DNA of 64,000 bases from JANQJA01 sp047947185 (lineage in GTDB: Bacteria; Pseudomonadota; Gammaproteobacteria; Pseudomonadales; Azotimanducaceae). The stretch spans positions 2,914,001 through 2,978,000 of the forward strand of contig CP170502.1 in the NCBI GenBank assembly GCA_047947185.1, given 5' to 3'. The notes under the pieces are model-generated. The model was not told the origin of the DNA and did no database searches. It saw nothing but the letters and a program-made list of their open reading frames with translations. The translations under genes were made by a program, and so were the position numbers. Positions 1-9,114 of the stretch are shown here, piece after piece; position 1 is the stretch's first letter, and the number at the start of each line of letters is the position of its first letter.

Positions 1-138
1 GTCTTCGACATTGATGTCGGTCACCGCGACATCAGCGCCAGCTTCCGCGAGACCGAGCGCAAAACCCTTCCCCATGTTACGACGCCCACCCACCACGAGC
101 GCTTTTTTTCCTTCGAGCGAAAAGTCCTCAAGACTCAT
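1..138 (-). CDS. SDR family oxidoreductase, N-terminal part
   Basis: Only the first 46 codons lie in the window; the gene continues past base 1. The visible residues form the first beta-alpha-beta unit of a Rossmann fold: a short lead, then KKALVVGGRRNMGKGFALG (a variant of the TGxxxGxG NAD(P)-binding loop, here GGRRNMG), then ADVAVTD, where the acidic residue after strand 2 suggests NAD(H) preference. It is last in a minus-strand operon behind an acyl-CoA dehydrogenase, so a role in oxidising a hydroxyacyl-type intermediate is plausible but inferred. The ATG at 138 follows a GGGGGTACTGAT leader. The GG-RR variant of the glycine loop is unusual enough that enoyl-ACP-reductase-like SDRs are an alternative. 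Confidence 0.75.
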   Translation of the reverse strand, partial: MSLEDFSLEGKKALVVGGRRNMGKGFALGLAEAGADVAVTDINVED

Positions 139-169
139 ATCAGTACCCCCTTGTCATCTCGCTGGCAGG

Positions 170-1405
170 TCATAACTCAAGGTCACCTTTCAACAATCGC
201 TGGGCGATGGTGCGGTTGAGAATCTCGTTGGTGCCGTCGGCGACATTGACGATGCGAAGTGCGTGCCAGGCCTCGGTCAGGCCGAGTTCGTTCGTAAAGC
301 CCATCGCGCCATGCGTCTGCATGGCACGATCGACCGCCCTGAATCCGACCTGCACCGAATAGGCCTTCGCCATCGACAACTCTTTGATGGCCGGGCTGCC
401 CTGGTCGAGCAACAGTGCCGCGTTGATACCCATCAGGTGCGCCGCATGTATCTCGGTCGCAGACTCCGCAAGCGGGAAGGTCACACCCTGGTTGACCGAG
501 ATCGGGGCGCCGAACGCTTCGCGTGTCTGCGCATAGTCGAGGGCCATCTCGATGGCCCAGCGGCCATACCCGACGGAGCGTGCAGAATTGTAGATCCGCC
601 CGAGTGACACGCCGTACAATGCAGCGGCAAAACCCTGGTTCAACTCGCCAACGACTTGCCAGGGTTCGACATACACGTCGTCGAGCGCAAGCTCCGCCTC
701 GTCACCGCCAATGTGACCAAACAGCCGGACCACCCGCTGCACATCGAACCCGGGTGAATCGGTTGGCACCATGAACGCACTGATACCACCTTTTTTGGCC
801 GCCGCTAGCTCCGGGTCCGTGACCGCGAACACCACGCAGTAGTCCGCAACCGGGGCGTTCGTCGTCCAGATCTTGCGCCCGCTGATCCGCCAGCCGTCGC
901 CATCACGCTGCGCATGGGTGCCGATCATGCTGGCATCCGACCCCGCGTTGGGTTCCGACAGCCCGAAGCTCATCGACTCCGTACCGTTCATGAGGCCAGG
1001 CAGGAAACGCTCCCGCGCCTCGGGCGTGATCTGTTCGAGCAGCCGGCTGGGGCCAAAGGCCCAGTGCGCCAGCGCATGAAGCATCAGCCAGTTGCGCGGT
1101 CCGCAGTGGTGAAACAGGCGCTCCCACGCCACGTAATAGGCAAGGTGACCGAGGCCGCCGCCACCCAGGGCTTCCGGGACGCACATCTGGTAGAACCCGG
1201 CCGCGGCGGCCGCGGTGCGCACCTCCCGGACAAGCGCCAGCGTGTCATCGGAGAACCGCCCGTCTTCACGGTACAGTTTCCTCGGGTCTTCGAAGAGCGC
1301 CTGGTGCCTGGCATGTCGAGGCAGGACTTCCTGGTCTGCAAATGCCAGCAAACCGGCACTGGCTGTGTCGACATCCTCTGGCAGGGGTGTGGCGATGGCC
1401 GTCAT
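170..1405 (-). CDS. acyl-CoA dehydrogenase family protein
   Basis: FAD-dependent alpha,beta-dehydrogenation of an acyl-CoA thioester, cytoplasmic. The 411-residue protein has the expected family length and architecture: an alpha-helical N-terminal domain, then FGLSEPNAGSDAS and WTTNAPVADYCVVFA of the central beta domain, and a C-terminal helical domain with THGAMGFTNE and ADGTNEILNRTIAQRLL. The ATG at 1405 is chosen over an upstream in-frame start at 1513 because GGAAGAGGAG precedes it and the extra 36 residues look non-coding. In the C-terminal motif the position often occupied by the catalytic Glu of the medium-chain type (YEGT) reads ADGT, as in ACAD10/11-like subfamilies, so the substrate class is uncertain. 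Operon with the CoA-transferase upstream and the SDR downstream. Confidence 0.92.
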   Translation of the reverse strand: MTAIATPLPEDVDTASAGLLAFADQEVLPRHARHQALFEDPRKLYREDGRFSDDTLALVREVRTAAAAAGFYQMCVPEALGGGGLGHLAYYVAWERLFHHCGPRNWLMLHALAHWAFGPSRLLEQITPEARERFLPGLMNGTESMSFGLSEPNAGSDASMIGTHAQRDGDGWRISGRKIWTTNAPVADYCVVFAVTDPELAAAKKGGISAFMVPTDSPGFDVQRVVRLFGHIGGDEAELALDDVYVEPWQVVGELNQGFAAALYGVSLGRIYNSARSVGYGRWAIEMALDYAQTREAFGAPISVNQGVTFPLAESATEIHAAHLMGINAALLLDQGSPAIKELSMAKAYSVQVGFRAVDRAMQTHGAMGFTNELGLTEAWHALRIVNVADGTNEILNRTIAQRLLKGDLEL

Positions 1406-1427
1406 TGAATACTCCTCTTCCGCATGA

Positions 1428-3734
1428 TCACCTGCCCACCCGCTCCTTGCCGGAGACACCCTCGGCGACCAGTGCTTCGTATTGTTCCGGCGACAGACCC
1501 AGTTCCTGCGCAAAAACCTCCTGGCTGTGTTCGCCGAAACGCGGGGACGCCCGAACCGGGCTGTGAGGCGTGTTGTGCATCTGCCACGGCATCACCGGCA
1601 TCAGGTGGGTACCCGATTCCGGGTGCGTCACCGGGCGCAGAAACCCGCGCTCTGCAAACTGCGCGTTGCCGTCACGGTAGGTGGGCATGAACTCGGCGCA
1701 GACCGCGGCATGCAGTCCCATGGCCTGCAGCAGGCCCGCCTCGGCTTCAGCCTCCCGGTTCCCGAACCAGGCGTCAAGGATGGCATCGAGCGCCGCTTCG
1801 TTATGCTTGCGCGAGGACCTGTCTGCGAACCGCGCATCAGCGGCGAGTTCAGGCTGCCCCAGGTGAGCGCACAGCGCGGCAAACGACGCGTCATCCTGCG
1901 CTGCAAGCGCAAGCCACCGGTCTCCGGCACAGCCATAAACGCCATGCGGTGCAATCACCGGGTGACGATTACCCGCCGGTTTGCGGACCTGGCCCGTCGC
2001 GGCAACTTCCAGCAATGCATCACCAAGTTGCAGACTGACTGCTTCGATCATCGCCGCGTCGATCCGCTGGCCTTCTCCGGTGCGCTTCCGGTGATAGAGC
2101 GCCGCGAGGATACTCGCGGCCAGGTAGTAGCCGGATATCGGGTCCGGGATCAGCCCGCCCGTATTCATCGCCTGGTCACCCTCGTACCCGTGCACGGAAG
2201 CCAGTCCCGCCATCGGTTCCGTCGTCGCCCCGTTGGCGGGGTATTCGGCGAGTGGCCCCTGCCTGCCGTAGCCGGACACGGACGCAAAGATCATGTCTGC
2301 CCGTTTCTCGTGCAGCGTCTCCAGCGTGACACCCCAGTTGGTCATGACGTGAGGGCTGAAATTGTCCACCAGCACATCGAAGTTGCCGACCATCTGCCAG
2401 AACATCGCCTTGCCTCGCGGATGCGTGACATCCAGCGTGATGGCACGCTTGTTCAGGTTCACGGTGTTGTACATGCCGTTGGTGTTTAGCTGGCTCTGCG
2501 CGATCGTGCTGTCGCGAACGGCGGGCGGCACGGGTGACCCGGCGCCTCGCCAGACGTCAGGACGCTGCACGGTCTCGATCTGCACGACGTCAGCACCGAG
2601 CAGGGCGAGGATCTCCGTTGCGAATGTCCCTGCCCAGGCTTGCGTAAAACAGAGTACGCGCACGCCATGCAGTGGCTGGGAGCCGGGGGATCCCGACACC
2701 GCGGCACCCGAACCTGAGAATCCCGCATCGGCTGGTTGTTCCGGGGCCGGAGATCGTAACTGCCAGGGCGTCGCAGACAGCCTTGCAATCGGCCCCGTGG
2801 TGACACAGTCCGTGTCACCGACCGGCGTGGTCACGAGGAAATCACGCGCGCGCAGCTGTTCACTCGCTGCGAGGTCCCGCGCGTCCTGGACCACCCCGGA
2901 AATGCAGCGATGGGCTGCGAGACCATGAAACAGCTCCCACTTGCCACGAGCGGCCGATGCCCGCGCGAGCGCTTCACGTACCGGCACCGGGTCCTTCTGG
3001 TTACGCCCCCATGGACTGATGTAATCCGGGTCTTCGGCGAGTTCGTCTTCGCCCAGGAAATGCAGCGCTTCCTGCCAGCGCTGCCAGTCACCGTAGCCGT
3101 AATTGATGTAGCCGTCCCCGGTTCGCCACAGCGGCCCGGATTGATTGCGATAGCGTTTGCGATTGGGGCCATGGGCCAGTGACTCACCGCCGATGAAGAT
3201 CCCCATGATTGCCCAGGGCACACAGGTCAGGGCCGTCGCCTCCAGTTCACTGACATCGACACACTCTGCTGCGCCACGCAGCAAGGCCGCTGCCGCACCG
3301 ATGAAGCCAGCCACACCCGCGATGAACCCGGGCTGGTTGACCGGCAGTTGCAGCGGCGGTTCATCAGCGAGCCGGTTGATCATCGCCCAGCCGGTGCGCG
3401 CACAATGCGTCAGGTCATTGCCCGGCACCTCCGCCCAGGGCCCGTCCAGTCCATGAGGCGTGATCGACAGGTGGACGATGTTGGCAGGCAGGTTCGGCAG
3501 CTCGTTGCGCACGCTGCTGGTGACCACGATATCCGCCTCACCAAGCAGCGCGGCGACGGACCTGTCCGACCAGCGCTTGTTCCAGTTGACGTAGTGGCCG
3601 AGGAAACCGGGCAGGTCAGCACGACCAGCCGTGATCACCTCTGCGCCAAAGTCGCCGAACAGGCGCGCGGCCCAGGCACCCGAGAGGCGCGTGGACAGAT
3701 CCAGGACCCTTACACCGCTGAAAGCTCCGCTCAT
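1428..3734 (-). CDS. tandem two-domain CaiB/BaiF (family III) CoA-transferase
   Basis: A 768-residue protein made of two copies of the family III CoA-transferase fold, which normally is a single domain of about 400 residues acting as an interlocked dimer. Copy 1 begins VRVLDLSTRLSGAWAARL at about residue 8. Copy 2 begins VRVLCFTQAWAGTFATEIL at about residue 356 and carries NTVNLNKRAITLD, ASVSGYGRQGP and GEGQRIDAAMIEAV. The segment where the covalent catalytic Asp normally lies reads GNDLTH in copy 1 (Asp about 107) but has no obvious Asp in copy 2 (ANGATTEPMAG). It likely moves CoA between an acyl donor and acceptor to feed the downstream dehydrogenase. It starts 3 bases after the amidohydrolase stop, so the two are cotranscribed. 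Confidence 0.9.
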   Translation of the reverse strand: MSGAFSGVRVLDLSTRLSGAWAARLFGDFGAEVITAGRADLPGFLGHYVNWNKRWSDRSVAALLGEADIVVTSSVRNELPNLPANIVHLSITPHGLDGPWAEVPGNDLTHCARTGWAMINRLADEPPLQLPVNQPGFIAGVAGFIGAAAALLRGAAECVDVSELEATALTCVPWAIMGIFIGGESLAHGPNRKRYRNQSGPLWRTGDGYINYGYGDWQRWQEALHFLGEDELAEDPDYISPWGRNQKDPVPVREALARASAARGKWELFHGLAAHRCISGVVQDARDLAASEQLRARDFLVTTPVGDTDCVTTGPIARLSATPWQLRSPAPEQPADAGFSGSGAAVSGSPGSQPLHGVRVLCFTQAWAGTFATEILALLGADVVQIETVQRPDVWRGAGSPVPPAVRDSTIAQSQLNTNGMYNTVNLNKRAITLDVTHPRGKAMFWQMVGNFDVLVDNFSPHVMTNWGVTLETLHEKRADMIFASVSGYGRQGPLAEYPANGATTEPMAGLASVHGYEGDQAMNTGGLIPDPISGYYLAASILAALYHRKRTGEGQRIDAAMIEAVSLQLGDALLEVAATGQVRKPAGNRHPVIAPHGVYGCAGDRWLALAAQDDASFAALCAHLGQPELAADARFADRSSRKHNEAALDAILDAWFGNREAEAEAGLLQAMGLHAAVCAEFMPTYRDGNAQFAERGFLRPVTHPESGTHLMPVMPWQMHNTPHSPVRASPRFGEHSQEVFAQELGLSPEQYEALVAEGVSGKERVGR

Positions 3735-3737
3735 GAA

Positions 3738-5450
3738 CTATCCCGGATTGCGCAATATCATGCCCGGCCTGGTGCCGGTCAGCTCGTCATCCTCGAGGAT
3801 GATGGCACCATTGACGAGGGTCGCGCGATACCCCACCGCCCGCTGAATGAGTCGCGGTGCGCCACCCGGGAAGTCGTAGACCCGCTTCGGCTGACGTTCC
3901 TCGACCCGGTCCATGTCAATCACGTTGATGTCGGCCTTCTTGCCGACCTGCAGCACACCCCGGTCGGACACCCCGAGAACGCGAGCCTGTTTGCTCGTCA
4001 GCAGCTCCACCGCTTTCTCCAGCGAGAACACACCGCGATCACGGTGCCAGTACGACAGCAGGAAACTGGTCCAGCCCGCATCCATGATCATGCTCACGTG
4101 AGCCCCGGCGTCGCCAACTCCAGGGACGACCCAGTCTGCATCCATGTAGGCGGGCAGGCGCTCGAGATCCTCGTTGACAAAACGGACATGAAACAGGCCC
4201 TCCCCTGCTGATTCCAGCTGCAGGCGCAGCCAGGTTTCGACCGGGTGTTCTCCCGCAGCAGCCGCAAGCCCGGCAAGTGACTGCTCCGCGTCCACGCCGT
4301 ACCACGGGCGCTCGGCCGTCCCCATCCAGAAGCTCCTTGCCGGTGGAATGAAGAACTGTGAAGAGCTCAAGGTATGCCCCATGGAGCCACCAGCTTCCAG
4401 TTGTTTGCCTTCTTCGACCAACCGGGCGCGGAAGTCGCTGTCGCTGATCGCCGCGAGGCGTGACTCCACCGGCAACCCGCGCAGTTCCCGCCATGCATCA
4501 CCCCGCAGGCGCATCGCGAACAACACGTCGGTCTTCAAACCGGACAGAAACGCCGCCGGTCGCGGCTGGGTCGTCCCGTAGATGGCGAGGCCGTCGCGCT
4601 GCATGGCATCCACCGCGGGCTGGTAGGCACTGGCACCATTGTCACCCGGTATCCAGGGCGCGCTGAACAGCAGGCGGGTGCCGGATGCCTCGAGCTGCTT
4701 TCTCATCAGGGCGAGTTCAGCCTCGAGCGGCTCGCTTTCGATCACGCTCTGCAACATGCCGCCATGTCGGCCAACCGCCTTTGCGATGGCCACCAATTCG
4801 GCCTCCTCGGCAAACGTGCCAGGGATACAGCGACCATCGGGCATCCGGTGCGCCTTGAGCCGGTTGGTGGAAAAGCCGATTGCGCCGTCGCGCACCGAGT
4901 CACCAACAACTGCCGCGATCTGCTCGATCTCCGCGCTGGTCGGTTGCTCGTCGATCGAGCGTTCGCCCATCACGTAGTAGCGGGCCGCGGCATGGCCGAC
5001 AAGACCCGCAACGTTGATGGCCGGTGCCAACAGTTCGATGGCATCCAGGTACTCGCCATAAGTGTTCCACTGCCAGGAAAGCCCCGAGAGAATTGCTTGC
5101 CTCGGGATGTCCTCCACCGACTCCATCATGGCGGACAGGAGTTCCTTGTCCGCGCTCTGGACCGGTGCAAACGTCACGCCACAGTTACCCATGAGTGCCG
5201 TCGTCACCCCGTGCCAGGACGCCGGGGTCAGTTGGGGGTCCCAGCCAATCTGCGCATCGAAGTGCGTGTGCAGGTCAATGAATCCGGGGGTGACGACGGC
5301 GCCTGTCGCGTCAAGCTCGCGTGCCCCCTTCTCCCGGACCGATCCGATGGCTGCAATCGAGTCACCGCTGATGGCGACGTCACCCGGCACAGGTGGCGCA
5401 CCCAGGCCATCGACCACCGTCCCGCCCCTGATTACCAGGTCATACATCAT
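3738..5450 (-). CDS. D-aminoacylase / N-acyl-D-amino-acid deacylase family amidohydrolase
   Basis: A metal-dependent amidohydrolase of about 570 residues. It starts with the small beta domain (MMYDLVIRGGTVVDG) and has the HxH zinc ligands in GFIDLHTHFD (His61, His63), the family GNCGVTFAP segment, a late DAGAHVSMIMDAGW acidic/metal segment and a final beta-strand return (VYDFPGGAPRLIQRAVGYRATLVNGAIILEDDELTG). The start is set at 5450 (ATGATG), directly behind GGGAGGAACG. Members hydrolyse N-acyl amino acids or related amides and ureides; the substrate here is unknown. As first gene of the operon with CoA-transferase and acyl-CoA dehydrogenase, it may release a carboxylic acid that is then activated and oxidised (inference). 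Confidence 0.9.
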   Translation of the reverse strand: MMYDLVIRGGTVVDGLGAPPVPGDVAISGDSIAAIGSVREKGARELDATGAVVTPGFIDLHTHFDAQIGWDPQLTPASWHGVTTALMGNCGVTFAPVQSADKELLSAMMESVEDIPRQAILSGLSWQWNTYGEYLDAIELLAPAINVAGLVGHAAARYYVMGERSIDEQPTSAEIEQIAAVVGDSVRDGAIGFSTNRLKAHRMPDGRCIPGTFAEEAELVAIAKAVGRHGGMLQSVIESEPLEAELALMRKQLEASGTRLLFSAPWIPGDNGASAYQPAVDAMQRDGLAIYGTTQPRPAAFLSGLKTDVLFAMRLRGDAWRELRGLPVESRLAAISDSDFRARLVEEGKQLEAGGSMGHTLSSSQFFIPPARSFWMGTAERPWYGVDAEQSLAGLAAAAGEHPVETWLRLQLESAGEGLFHVRFVNEDLERLPAYMDADWVVPGVGDAGAHVSMIMDAGWTSFLLSYWHRDRGVFSLEKAVELLTSKQARVLGVSDRGVLQVGKKADINVIDMDRVEERQPKRVYDFPGGAPRLIQRAVGYRATLVNGAIILEDDELTGTRPGMILRNPG

Positions 5451-5641
5451 CGTTCCTCCCACGTGCCGCGCCCGACAGACCGAGCCGACCGGATCGCCAC
5501 GTCACCAATGAAGTCCATCAACACCACCCACGATGCTGCGATCATAAAACACGATGTCCTGCGCCATCTTCAAGTCCCCTGCTCATGCAGTCACCCGTTA
5601 ACTGGGGATTAAGGAGAATAAACGACATGCCCGGGGGGTAG

Positions 5642-6163
5642 TCAAGGCACTCTTCCGGTGAAATCGCGGTGTTTCGAGTGCTGGCACCGGGCTGAGAGCC
5701 AGCGGCCTGGCCGAAAAATGAGCAGGAAAACGTCGATTGCGAGTTTCGCCTGCTGTGTCAGCGATGATGTGGAGGATTTGAAGTCTGATACCCGGTCTCC
5801 CCAAAGATCAAGGTGGTGATACGCGACAGCGTCCAGATCGGCAAATGGATTGGGGGCATCCTTGATGTCCTGCAATGATCGCAGATCGACCACAGCCCTG
5901 ATTTCGTAATCAAGCATCTGTTGCCGGTCGGTATTCGTCAAAGCAGACATGCCAGCGTATCGGAGAAACGTTTTCCATCGGGTGGTGCCGCCATCGGTTG
6001 TCGAGTACCCACCAAGATCACGTAGATTCTGGATGCTCCCCAGCGGGATGTGACGCCGTGGGTCCAGGGTATCGATTCGACCGATCCAGGTCATCCCCTG
6101 CGTGATCATCATGCCGTGTAAGCCAACCGCCTGGTTGCCTGACAGTGGTAGCCGACAAGCCAT
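5642..6163 (-). pseudogene. truncated tyrosine-protein phosphatase (IphP/Y_phosphatase3 type)
   Basis: The middle of the frame (about residues 34 to 145) matches the N-terminal half of IphP-like dual-specificity phosphatases: RHIPLGSIQNLRDLGGYSTTDGG, FLRYAGMSALTNTD, YEIRAVVDLRS and APNPFADLDAVAYHHLDLWGDR. The sequence then departs after QAKLA and ends without the HCxxGKDRTG signature that holds the catalytic cysteine, so the product cannot be an active phosphatase. The family normally runs to about 250 residues. The lost C-terminal half and the IS debris on its upstream side fit a decayed gene. The true start is unclear; in-frame ATGs at 6112, 6109 and 6094 are as likely as 6163. Confidence 0.65.
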
Positions 6164-6454
6164 TGTGAGACAGGCACCCGATCATTCAAGAGCGAGATTT
6201 ATCACCATCTGGCATACCAGCACATCACTTCAGCTGTTCAGGGCAAAATCACGGAAGACGTGGTTTGTTTTTCTTATTCTCCCACTGAGCACAACAATGC
6301 ATAACTGTATCCCGCAAAACTCCCGCATGGGCTTCGGCTACTTTCGCACATAGATTCAAGGAAGGGCCTGTCTCACTCGTATCGTGAAAGCGGATACTGT
6401 GGCGGCCGCCCAAGGGTAAGGCTATGTGTCACAACTACCCAGTGACACTCGATC
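6164..6454. other. non-coding stretch between phosphatase remnant and IS91 debris
   Basis: No frame here gives a recognisable protein. The AT-rich part (about 6235-6320) could hold a promoter for the minus-strand phosphatase remnant, but I see no clear -35/-10 pair. The right part leads into an IS91-family N-terminal fragment and may be the 5' flank of that element. Confidence 0.4.
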
Positions 6455-6544
6455 TTGCCATCCAATGCATTCCAGGACGACTTCTGGCCCGTTGGCCCAT
6501 TTCAGTACCAGCGACATCAGCCAGAGAACGCGCTGCTTTTTCGC
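6455..6544 (+). pseudogene. IS91-family transposase N-terminal fragment (plus strand)
   Basis: Reading from TTG at 6455 gives LPSNAFQDDFWPVGPF followed by QYQRHQPENALLFR. This aligns with the N-terminus of the window's own intact-5' IS91 transposase at 34494 (NSQDMFWPTGSFRYERH then TPETTLLYQL). The fragment is on the opposite strand to IS91 copy 1 and is cut at the fixed terminal sequence GGTTAGTA of that copy. It is about 30 codons of a related but not identical element, so copy 1 appears to have inserted into the 5' end of another IS91 relative. A stop precedes it in frame, and no promoter is evident. Confidence 0.6.
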
Positions 6545-8010
6545 GGTTAGTAAGAATAAACACCCTTTTTCATCATTCAGAAAAGTATCGCCATCCCTGG
6601 GAGTTGTCCGTAATCCCCTCTTTCCGCAGATTCCTTCACGAGCTGAATGAGTTGGGCATCAGAAATCCGGCGAATTGCCTCTAGAATCAGTCTCTGGTCG
6701 ATCGCGACCCTCACCGTTATGTAATCGATGTGCTGGCCTTCAGAATAGCGTCGTTTGTTGGTCGGCCAGGTCTGCTGGCGGTGAGCGGTTTTGTGGATCT
6801 ACTGGCCGATCCAGTCCCAGGTGCTTCAGGATCTTCTCAATGACGTCAGGGTCCTCAATGGACGCAATGATCCGAACCGGCCCGCCACACTTGTCACACT
6901 TCTCTATATCAATGGCAAAAACGCGCTTGAGACGCTGCGCCCAGGTCATCGAGTAGGCCTTTGGTTTCGGGTTCTCTTGTTCTTCTACCGATTTCTGCGG
7001 AACAACGTACTCACGCAGTTTGCTGTTGGGAGAGAACACACCATGAAACCGCGACTGGGCGTCCCCGTGAGCTTGACCCGTGGTTTGGGCACCAGCGCTG
7101 CCAGGCGGCCCATGAATTCCATTGGGCTGAGCACGACGTGAGTCGTACCATCATCGTAAGGCGTTTTTAGCGCGATAACGACGTTGCCATTGTTGGCCAA
7201 AGACAATCGTCTCTCAGCGATGGCTGGTCGCGTGATGTAGCGGCATAAGCGCTCGAGCTTTTTGCGCTGATTGGACTTGCAGGCGATACCCGCATGAAGA
7301 GAAAAGCCAGATTGTTTGGTTACCAGGTCGTCGCGCTTTCTCGGTTCGGTTCTGACAGGAACTGTCTGTAACGTTAGCGCTTTCCGCCCTGCATTAGGGC
7401 CGAATGCCAGGCGATAAGTAATGGACGCACCGACTATCGCGCCCATGGCATCTTCCTCCTCTTGCAGCAGATCCAGGTACTCGGACTCTGCATCGCGTAC
7501 CAGATATCCTGCTTTCTCGAGAAACCGCGAGACGCGTATGGCAATTGTATGAGCAATGACATCCAGGTCTTCACAAGTTGGTGGTTTAACGGGCCAGAAG
7601 TAACCATTAGCGTCGTAGACGCCGTTCAGGTAAAGCATGTGAAAGTGAGGATTCAAATTAAGGGCTGAGCCGAAGCGCTGAATCAGTGTAACCGCACCAC
7701 TTTGCGCACCTGACTTGACCGTCATGCAAGCCCGCTTGATCAAGAACGTACTGATCACGCGATGCACGATCGTGAGCACCTGGCTCATGACCTTCGGGTT
7801 GGTCGCGAACAGGTAGCGTAGCGGATACGGAACACTAAGCACCCATTGCCGAATTGGTCGTTTGGGTAGGACCTCATCTACCAGGTGTGCAGCACTGTCC
7901 ACCATCCGTCGCGCGCCACAAGACGGACAGAACCCACGGCGTTTACAGCTGAATGCTACGAGCTTCTCGTGATGGCAGTTATCACAGCGAACTCGTAGAA
8001 ACCCATGTTC
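6545..8010 (-). mobile_element. IS91-family element, copy 1 (5' truncated)
   Basis: Near-identical to 18388-19693 and 32801-34494. The end downstream of the transposase is the same in all three copies (GGTTAGTAAGAATAAACACC in copies 1 and 2, slightly variant in copy 3). The other end stops at 8010, inside codon about 80 of the transposase, where the sequence switches to the 3' part of an arylesterase-like gene. IS91 elements move by a rolling-circle-like HUH mechanism starting at the end downstream of the transposase, which fits a fixed 3' end and variable 5' ends. No target-site duplication is seen, as expected for the family. Confidence 0.85.
6740..8010 (-). pseudogene. IS91-family transposase, 5' truncated and frameshifted
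   Basis: HUH/Y1-type transposase. Visible are the C-terminal part of the zinc-binding region (CDNCHHEKLVAFSCKRRGFCPSCGARRM), the catalytic-region sequence HFHMLYLNGVYD, GASITYRLAFGPNAG, the RLCRYITRPAIAERRLS block and a second Cys pair (EKCDKCGG) near the C-terminus. The first about 80 codons are missing at the 8010 junction. A 14-bp insertion at 7052-7065 shifts the frame between VKLT and RFHGVFSPNS; removing it restores the expected family sequence. The C-terminal part is open from an ATG at 7039, so a separate downstream peptide could be made. Copy 1 lacks the second 14-bp insertion found in copies 2 and 3. Confidence 0.85.
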
Positions 8011-9050
8011 GCCCTGCAATCCAGAAAATAATCGGCACGTACTGGCCCGATCAGCAGTCGATTGCCCACCAGAACCCCGGTTGCACCCGCGGATAATTCA
8101 GTGCCCGGGTCGTCATAGATAATGTCGACCCTGGGTGGATCGAAGTGGATTTGCGCAATTCGGGTCGGCGCAATCCCATCACCACCCCCCATGTAGCCCG
8201 CCGCGTCCAGCGCCTTGGGATGCAACGCAACGGTGATGGTGCTATCGGGCGACACAGCAATATTGTCGGCGCGACCGGGGGTCGCCGTACGATCCTTTAA
8301 CACCAACTCATTCTGCTCATCCCGGTCAAACCGAAACACTTCGCTGGTGGCGGTGCTGGCAACATAAACCTGGGTGCCATCGTTACTGGCAGCAATACCG
8401 TTGGCGTAGCCCACACCATCAACCACGACACGCGCACGTTCGCCGTCAAAAAAAGTCACGTCCCCGGTTTGCAACCGCAAGTACGTTTCCGCCGCGCGCA
8501 ACCAGCTACCCGGTTCACCCCGGTGGGTATTGGTAACATAGAATTGATCGAACCCTACCGCAGCAACATCGTTGGGATAGCGAATGAGTGTGCTGCGAAC
8601 AGTTTGAATATGGCGCAACGTCAGTGGGCCCACCAGTTCGAAAATTTCAATCCTGGGTTCTGGCACCCGATTCACGACAAACAATCGGTCGGATCCGTTC
8701 GGGTTGCGCCACAGTGACAGGCCGAGGCTCCGGAACTCGCCAAAGTCTTCGGGGAGCAGGTTGACTGGCACAGCGTCTGGATCGTTCAGATCAAATGCGT
8801 AGATACCGGAACGGCGTGTGGTGAAGCTGGATAGGTATGCCATCTGCCAGTCCCGGTGGAGGACGATGTCTTCTCCGGCCACCACGCCGCCGACCCGCCG
8901 GCACTGGCCGTCGAACTCGTGCGCCACCGTCAGGAACAAGCCGCTACCCCAGAGCACATAGGTCACGAGACCGATGACCAACGCAACCACAATCGCCGCA
9001 ATCGAAGTGTAGATCGAACCCGCAATGGGCGTGAGACGCTGGCTGTTCAT
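8011..9050 (-). pseudogene. arylesterase/paraoxonase-like beta-propeller protein, 3' truncated by IS91
   Basis: Membrane-anchored or exported six-bladed-propeller esterase relative. The start (ATG 9050) is followed by one hydrophobic segment (IAAIVVALVIGLVTYVLWGSGLF, residues about 17-40). Then come DGQCRRVGGVVAGEDIVL, LGLSLWRNPNGSDRLFVVNR, PNDVAAVGFDQFYVTNTH (Asn/Asp calcium ligands of the paraoxonase type) and DGVGYANGIAASNDGTQVYVAST. The frame reaches LDCRANM and then runs into IS91 sequence at 8010, removing the last strands. In paraoxonases these are calcium-dependent lactonase/arylesterase enzymes. It is divergent from the lipoprotein at 9115 and shares an operator-like palindrome with it. 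Activity after truncation is doubtful. Confidence 0.7.
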
Positions 9051-9078
9051 GGGCTTGTTCCCCGACCCGGTTCTTTTA

Positions 9079-9094
9079 TATGATGGATGTCATC
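9079..9094. promoter_or_regulatory. candidate TetR operator, site A
   Basis: TATGATGGATGTCATC lies between two divergent starts (9050 minus, 9115 plus). It matches site B at 12537-12552 (TATGACGTCTGTCATA) at 12 of 16 positions, including both half-sites TATGA and GTCAT. Its AT-rich flanks also resemble those of site B. It is a candidate target of the TetR-family regulator at 13636. Confidence 0.55.
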
Positions 9095-9114
9095 TTATAA
9101 GTGGCATTTCTATC

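Noticed and set aside
1482..2489. 335-codon open frame on the plus strand opposite the CoA-transferase
   Set aside because: Arg-rich, without motifs, and fully antisense to a gene with clear family sequence; typical of GC-rich antisense frames.
4764..5612. 282-codon open frame opposite the amidohydrolase
   Set aside because: No motifs; the HxH-bearing amidohydrolase on the minus strand explains the region.
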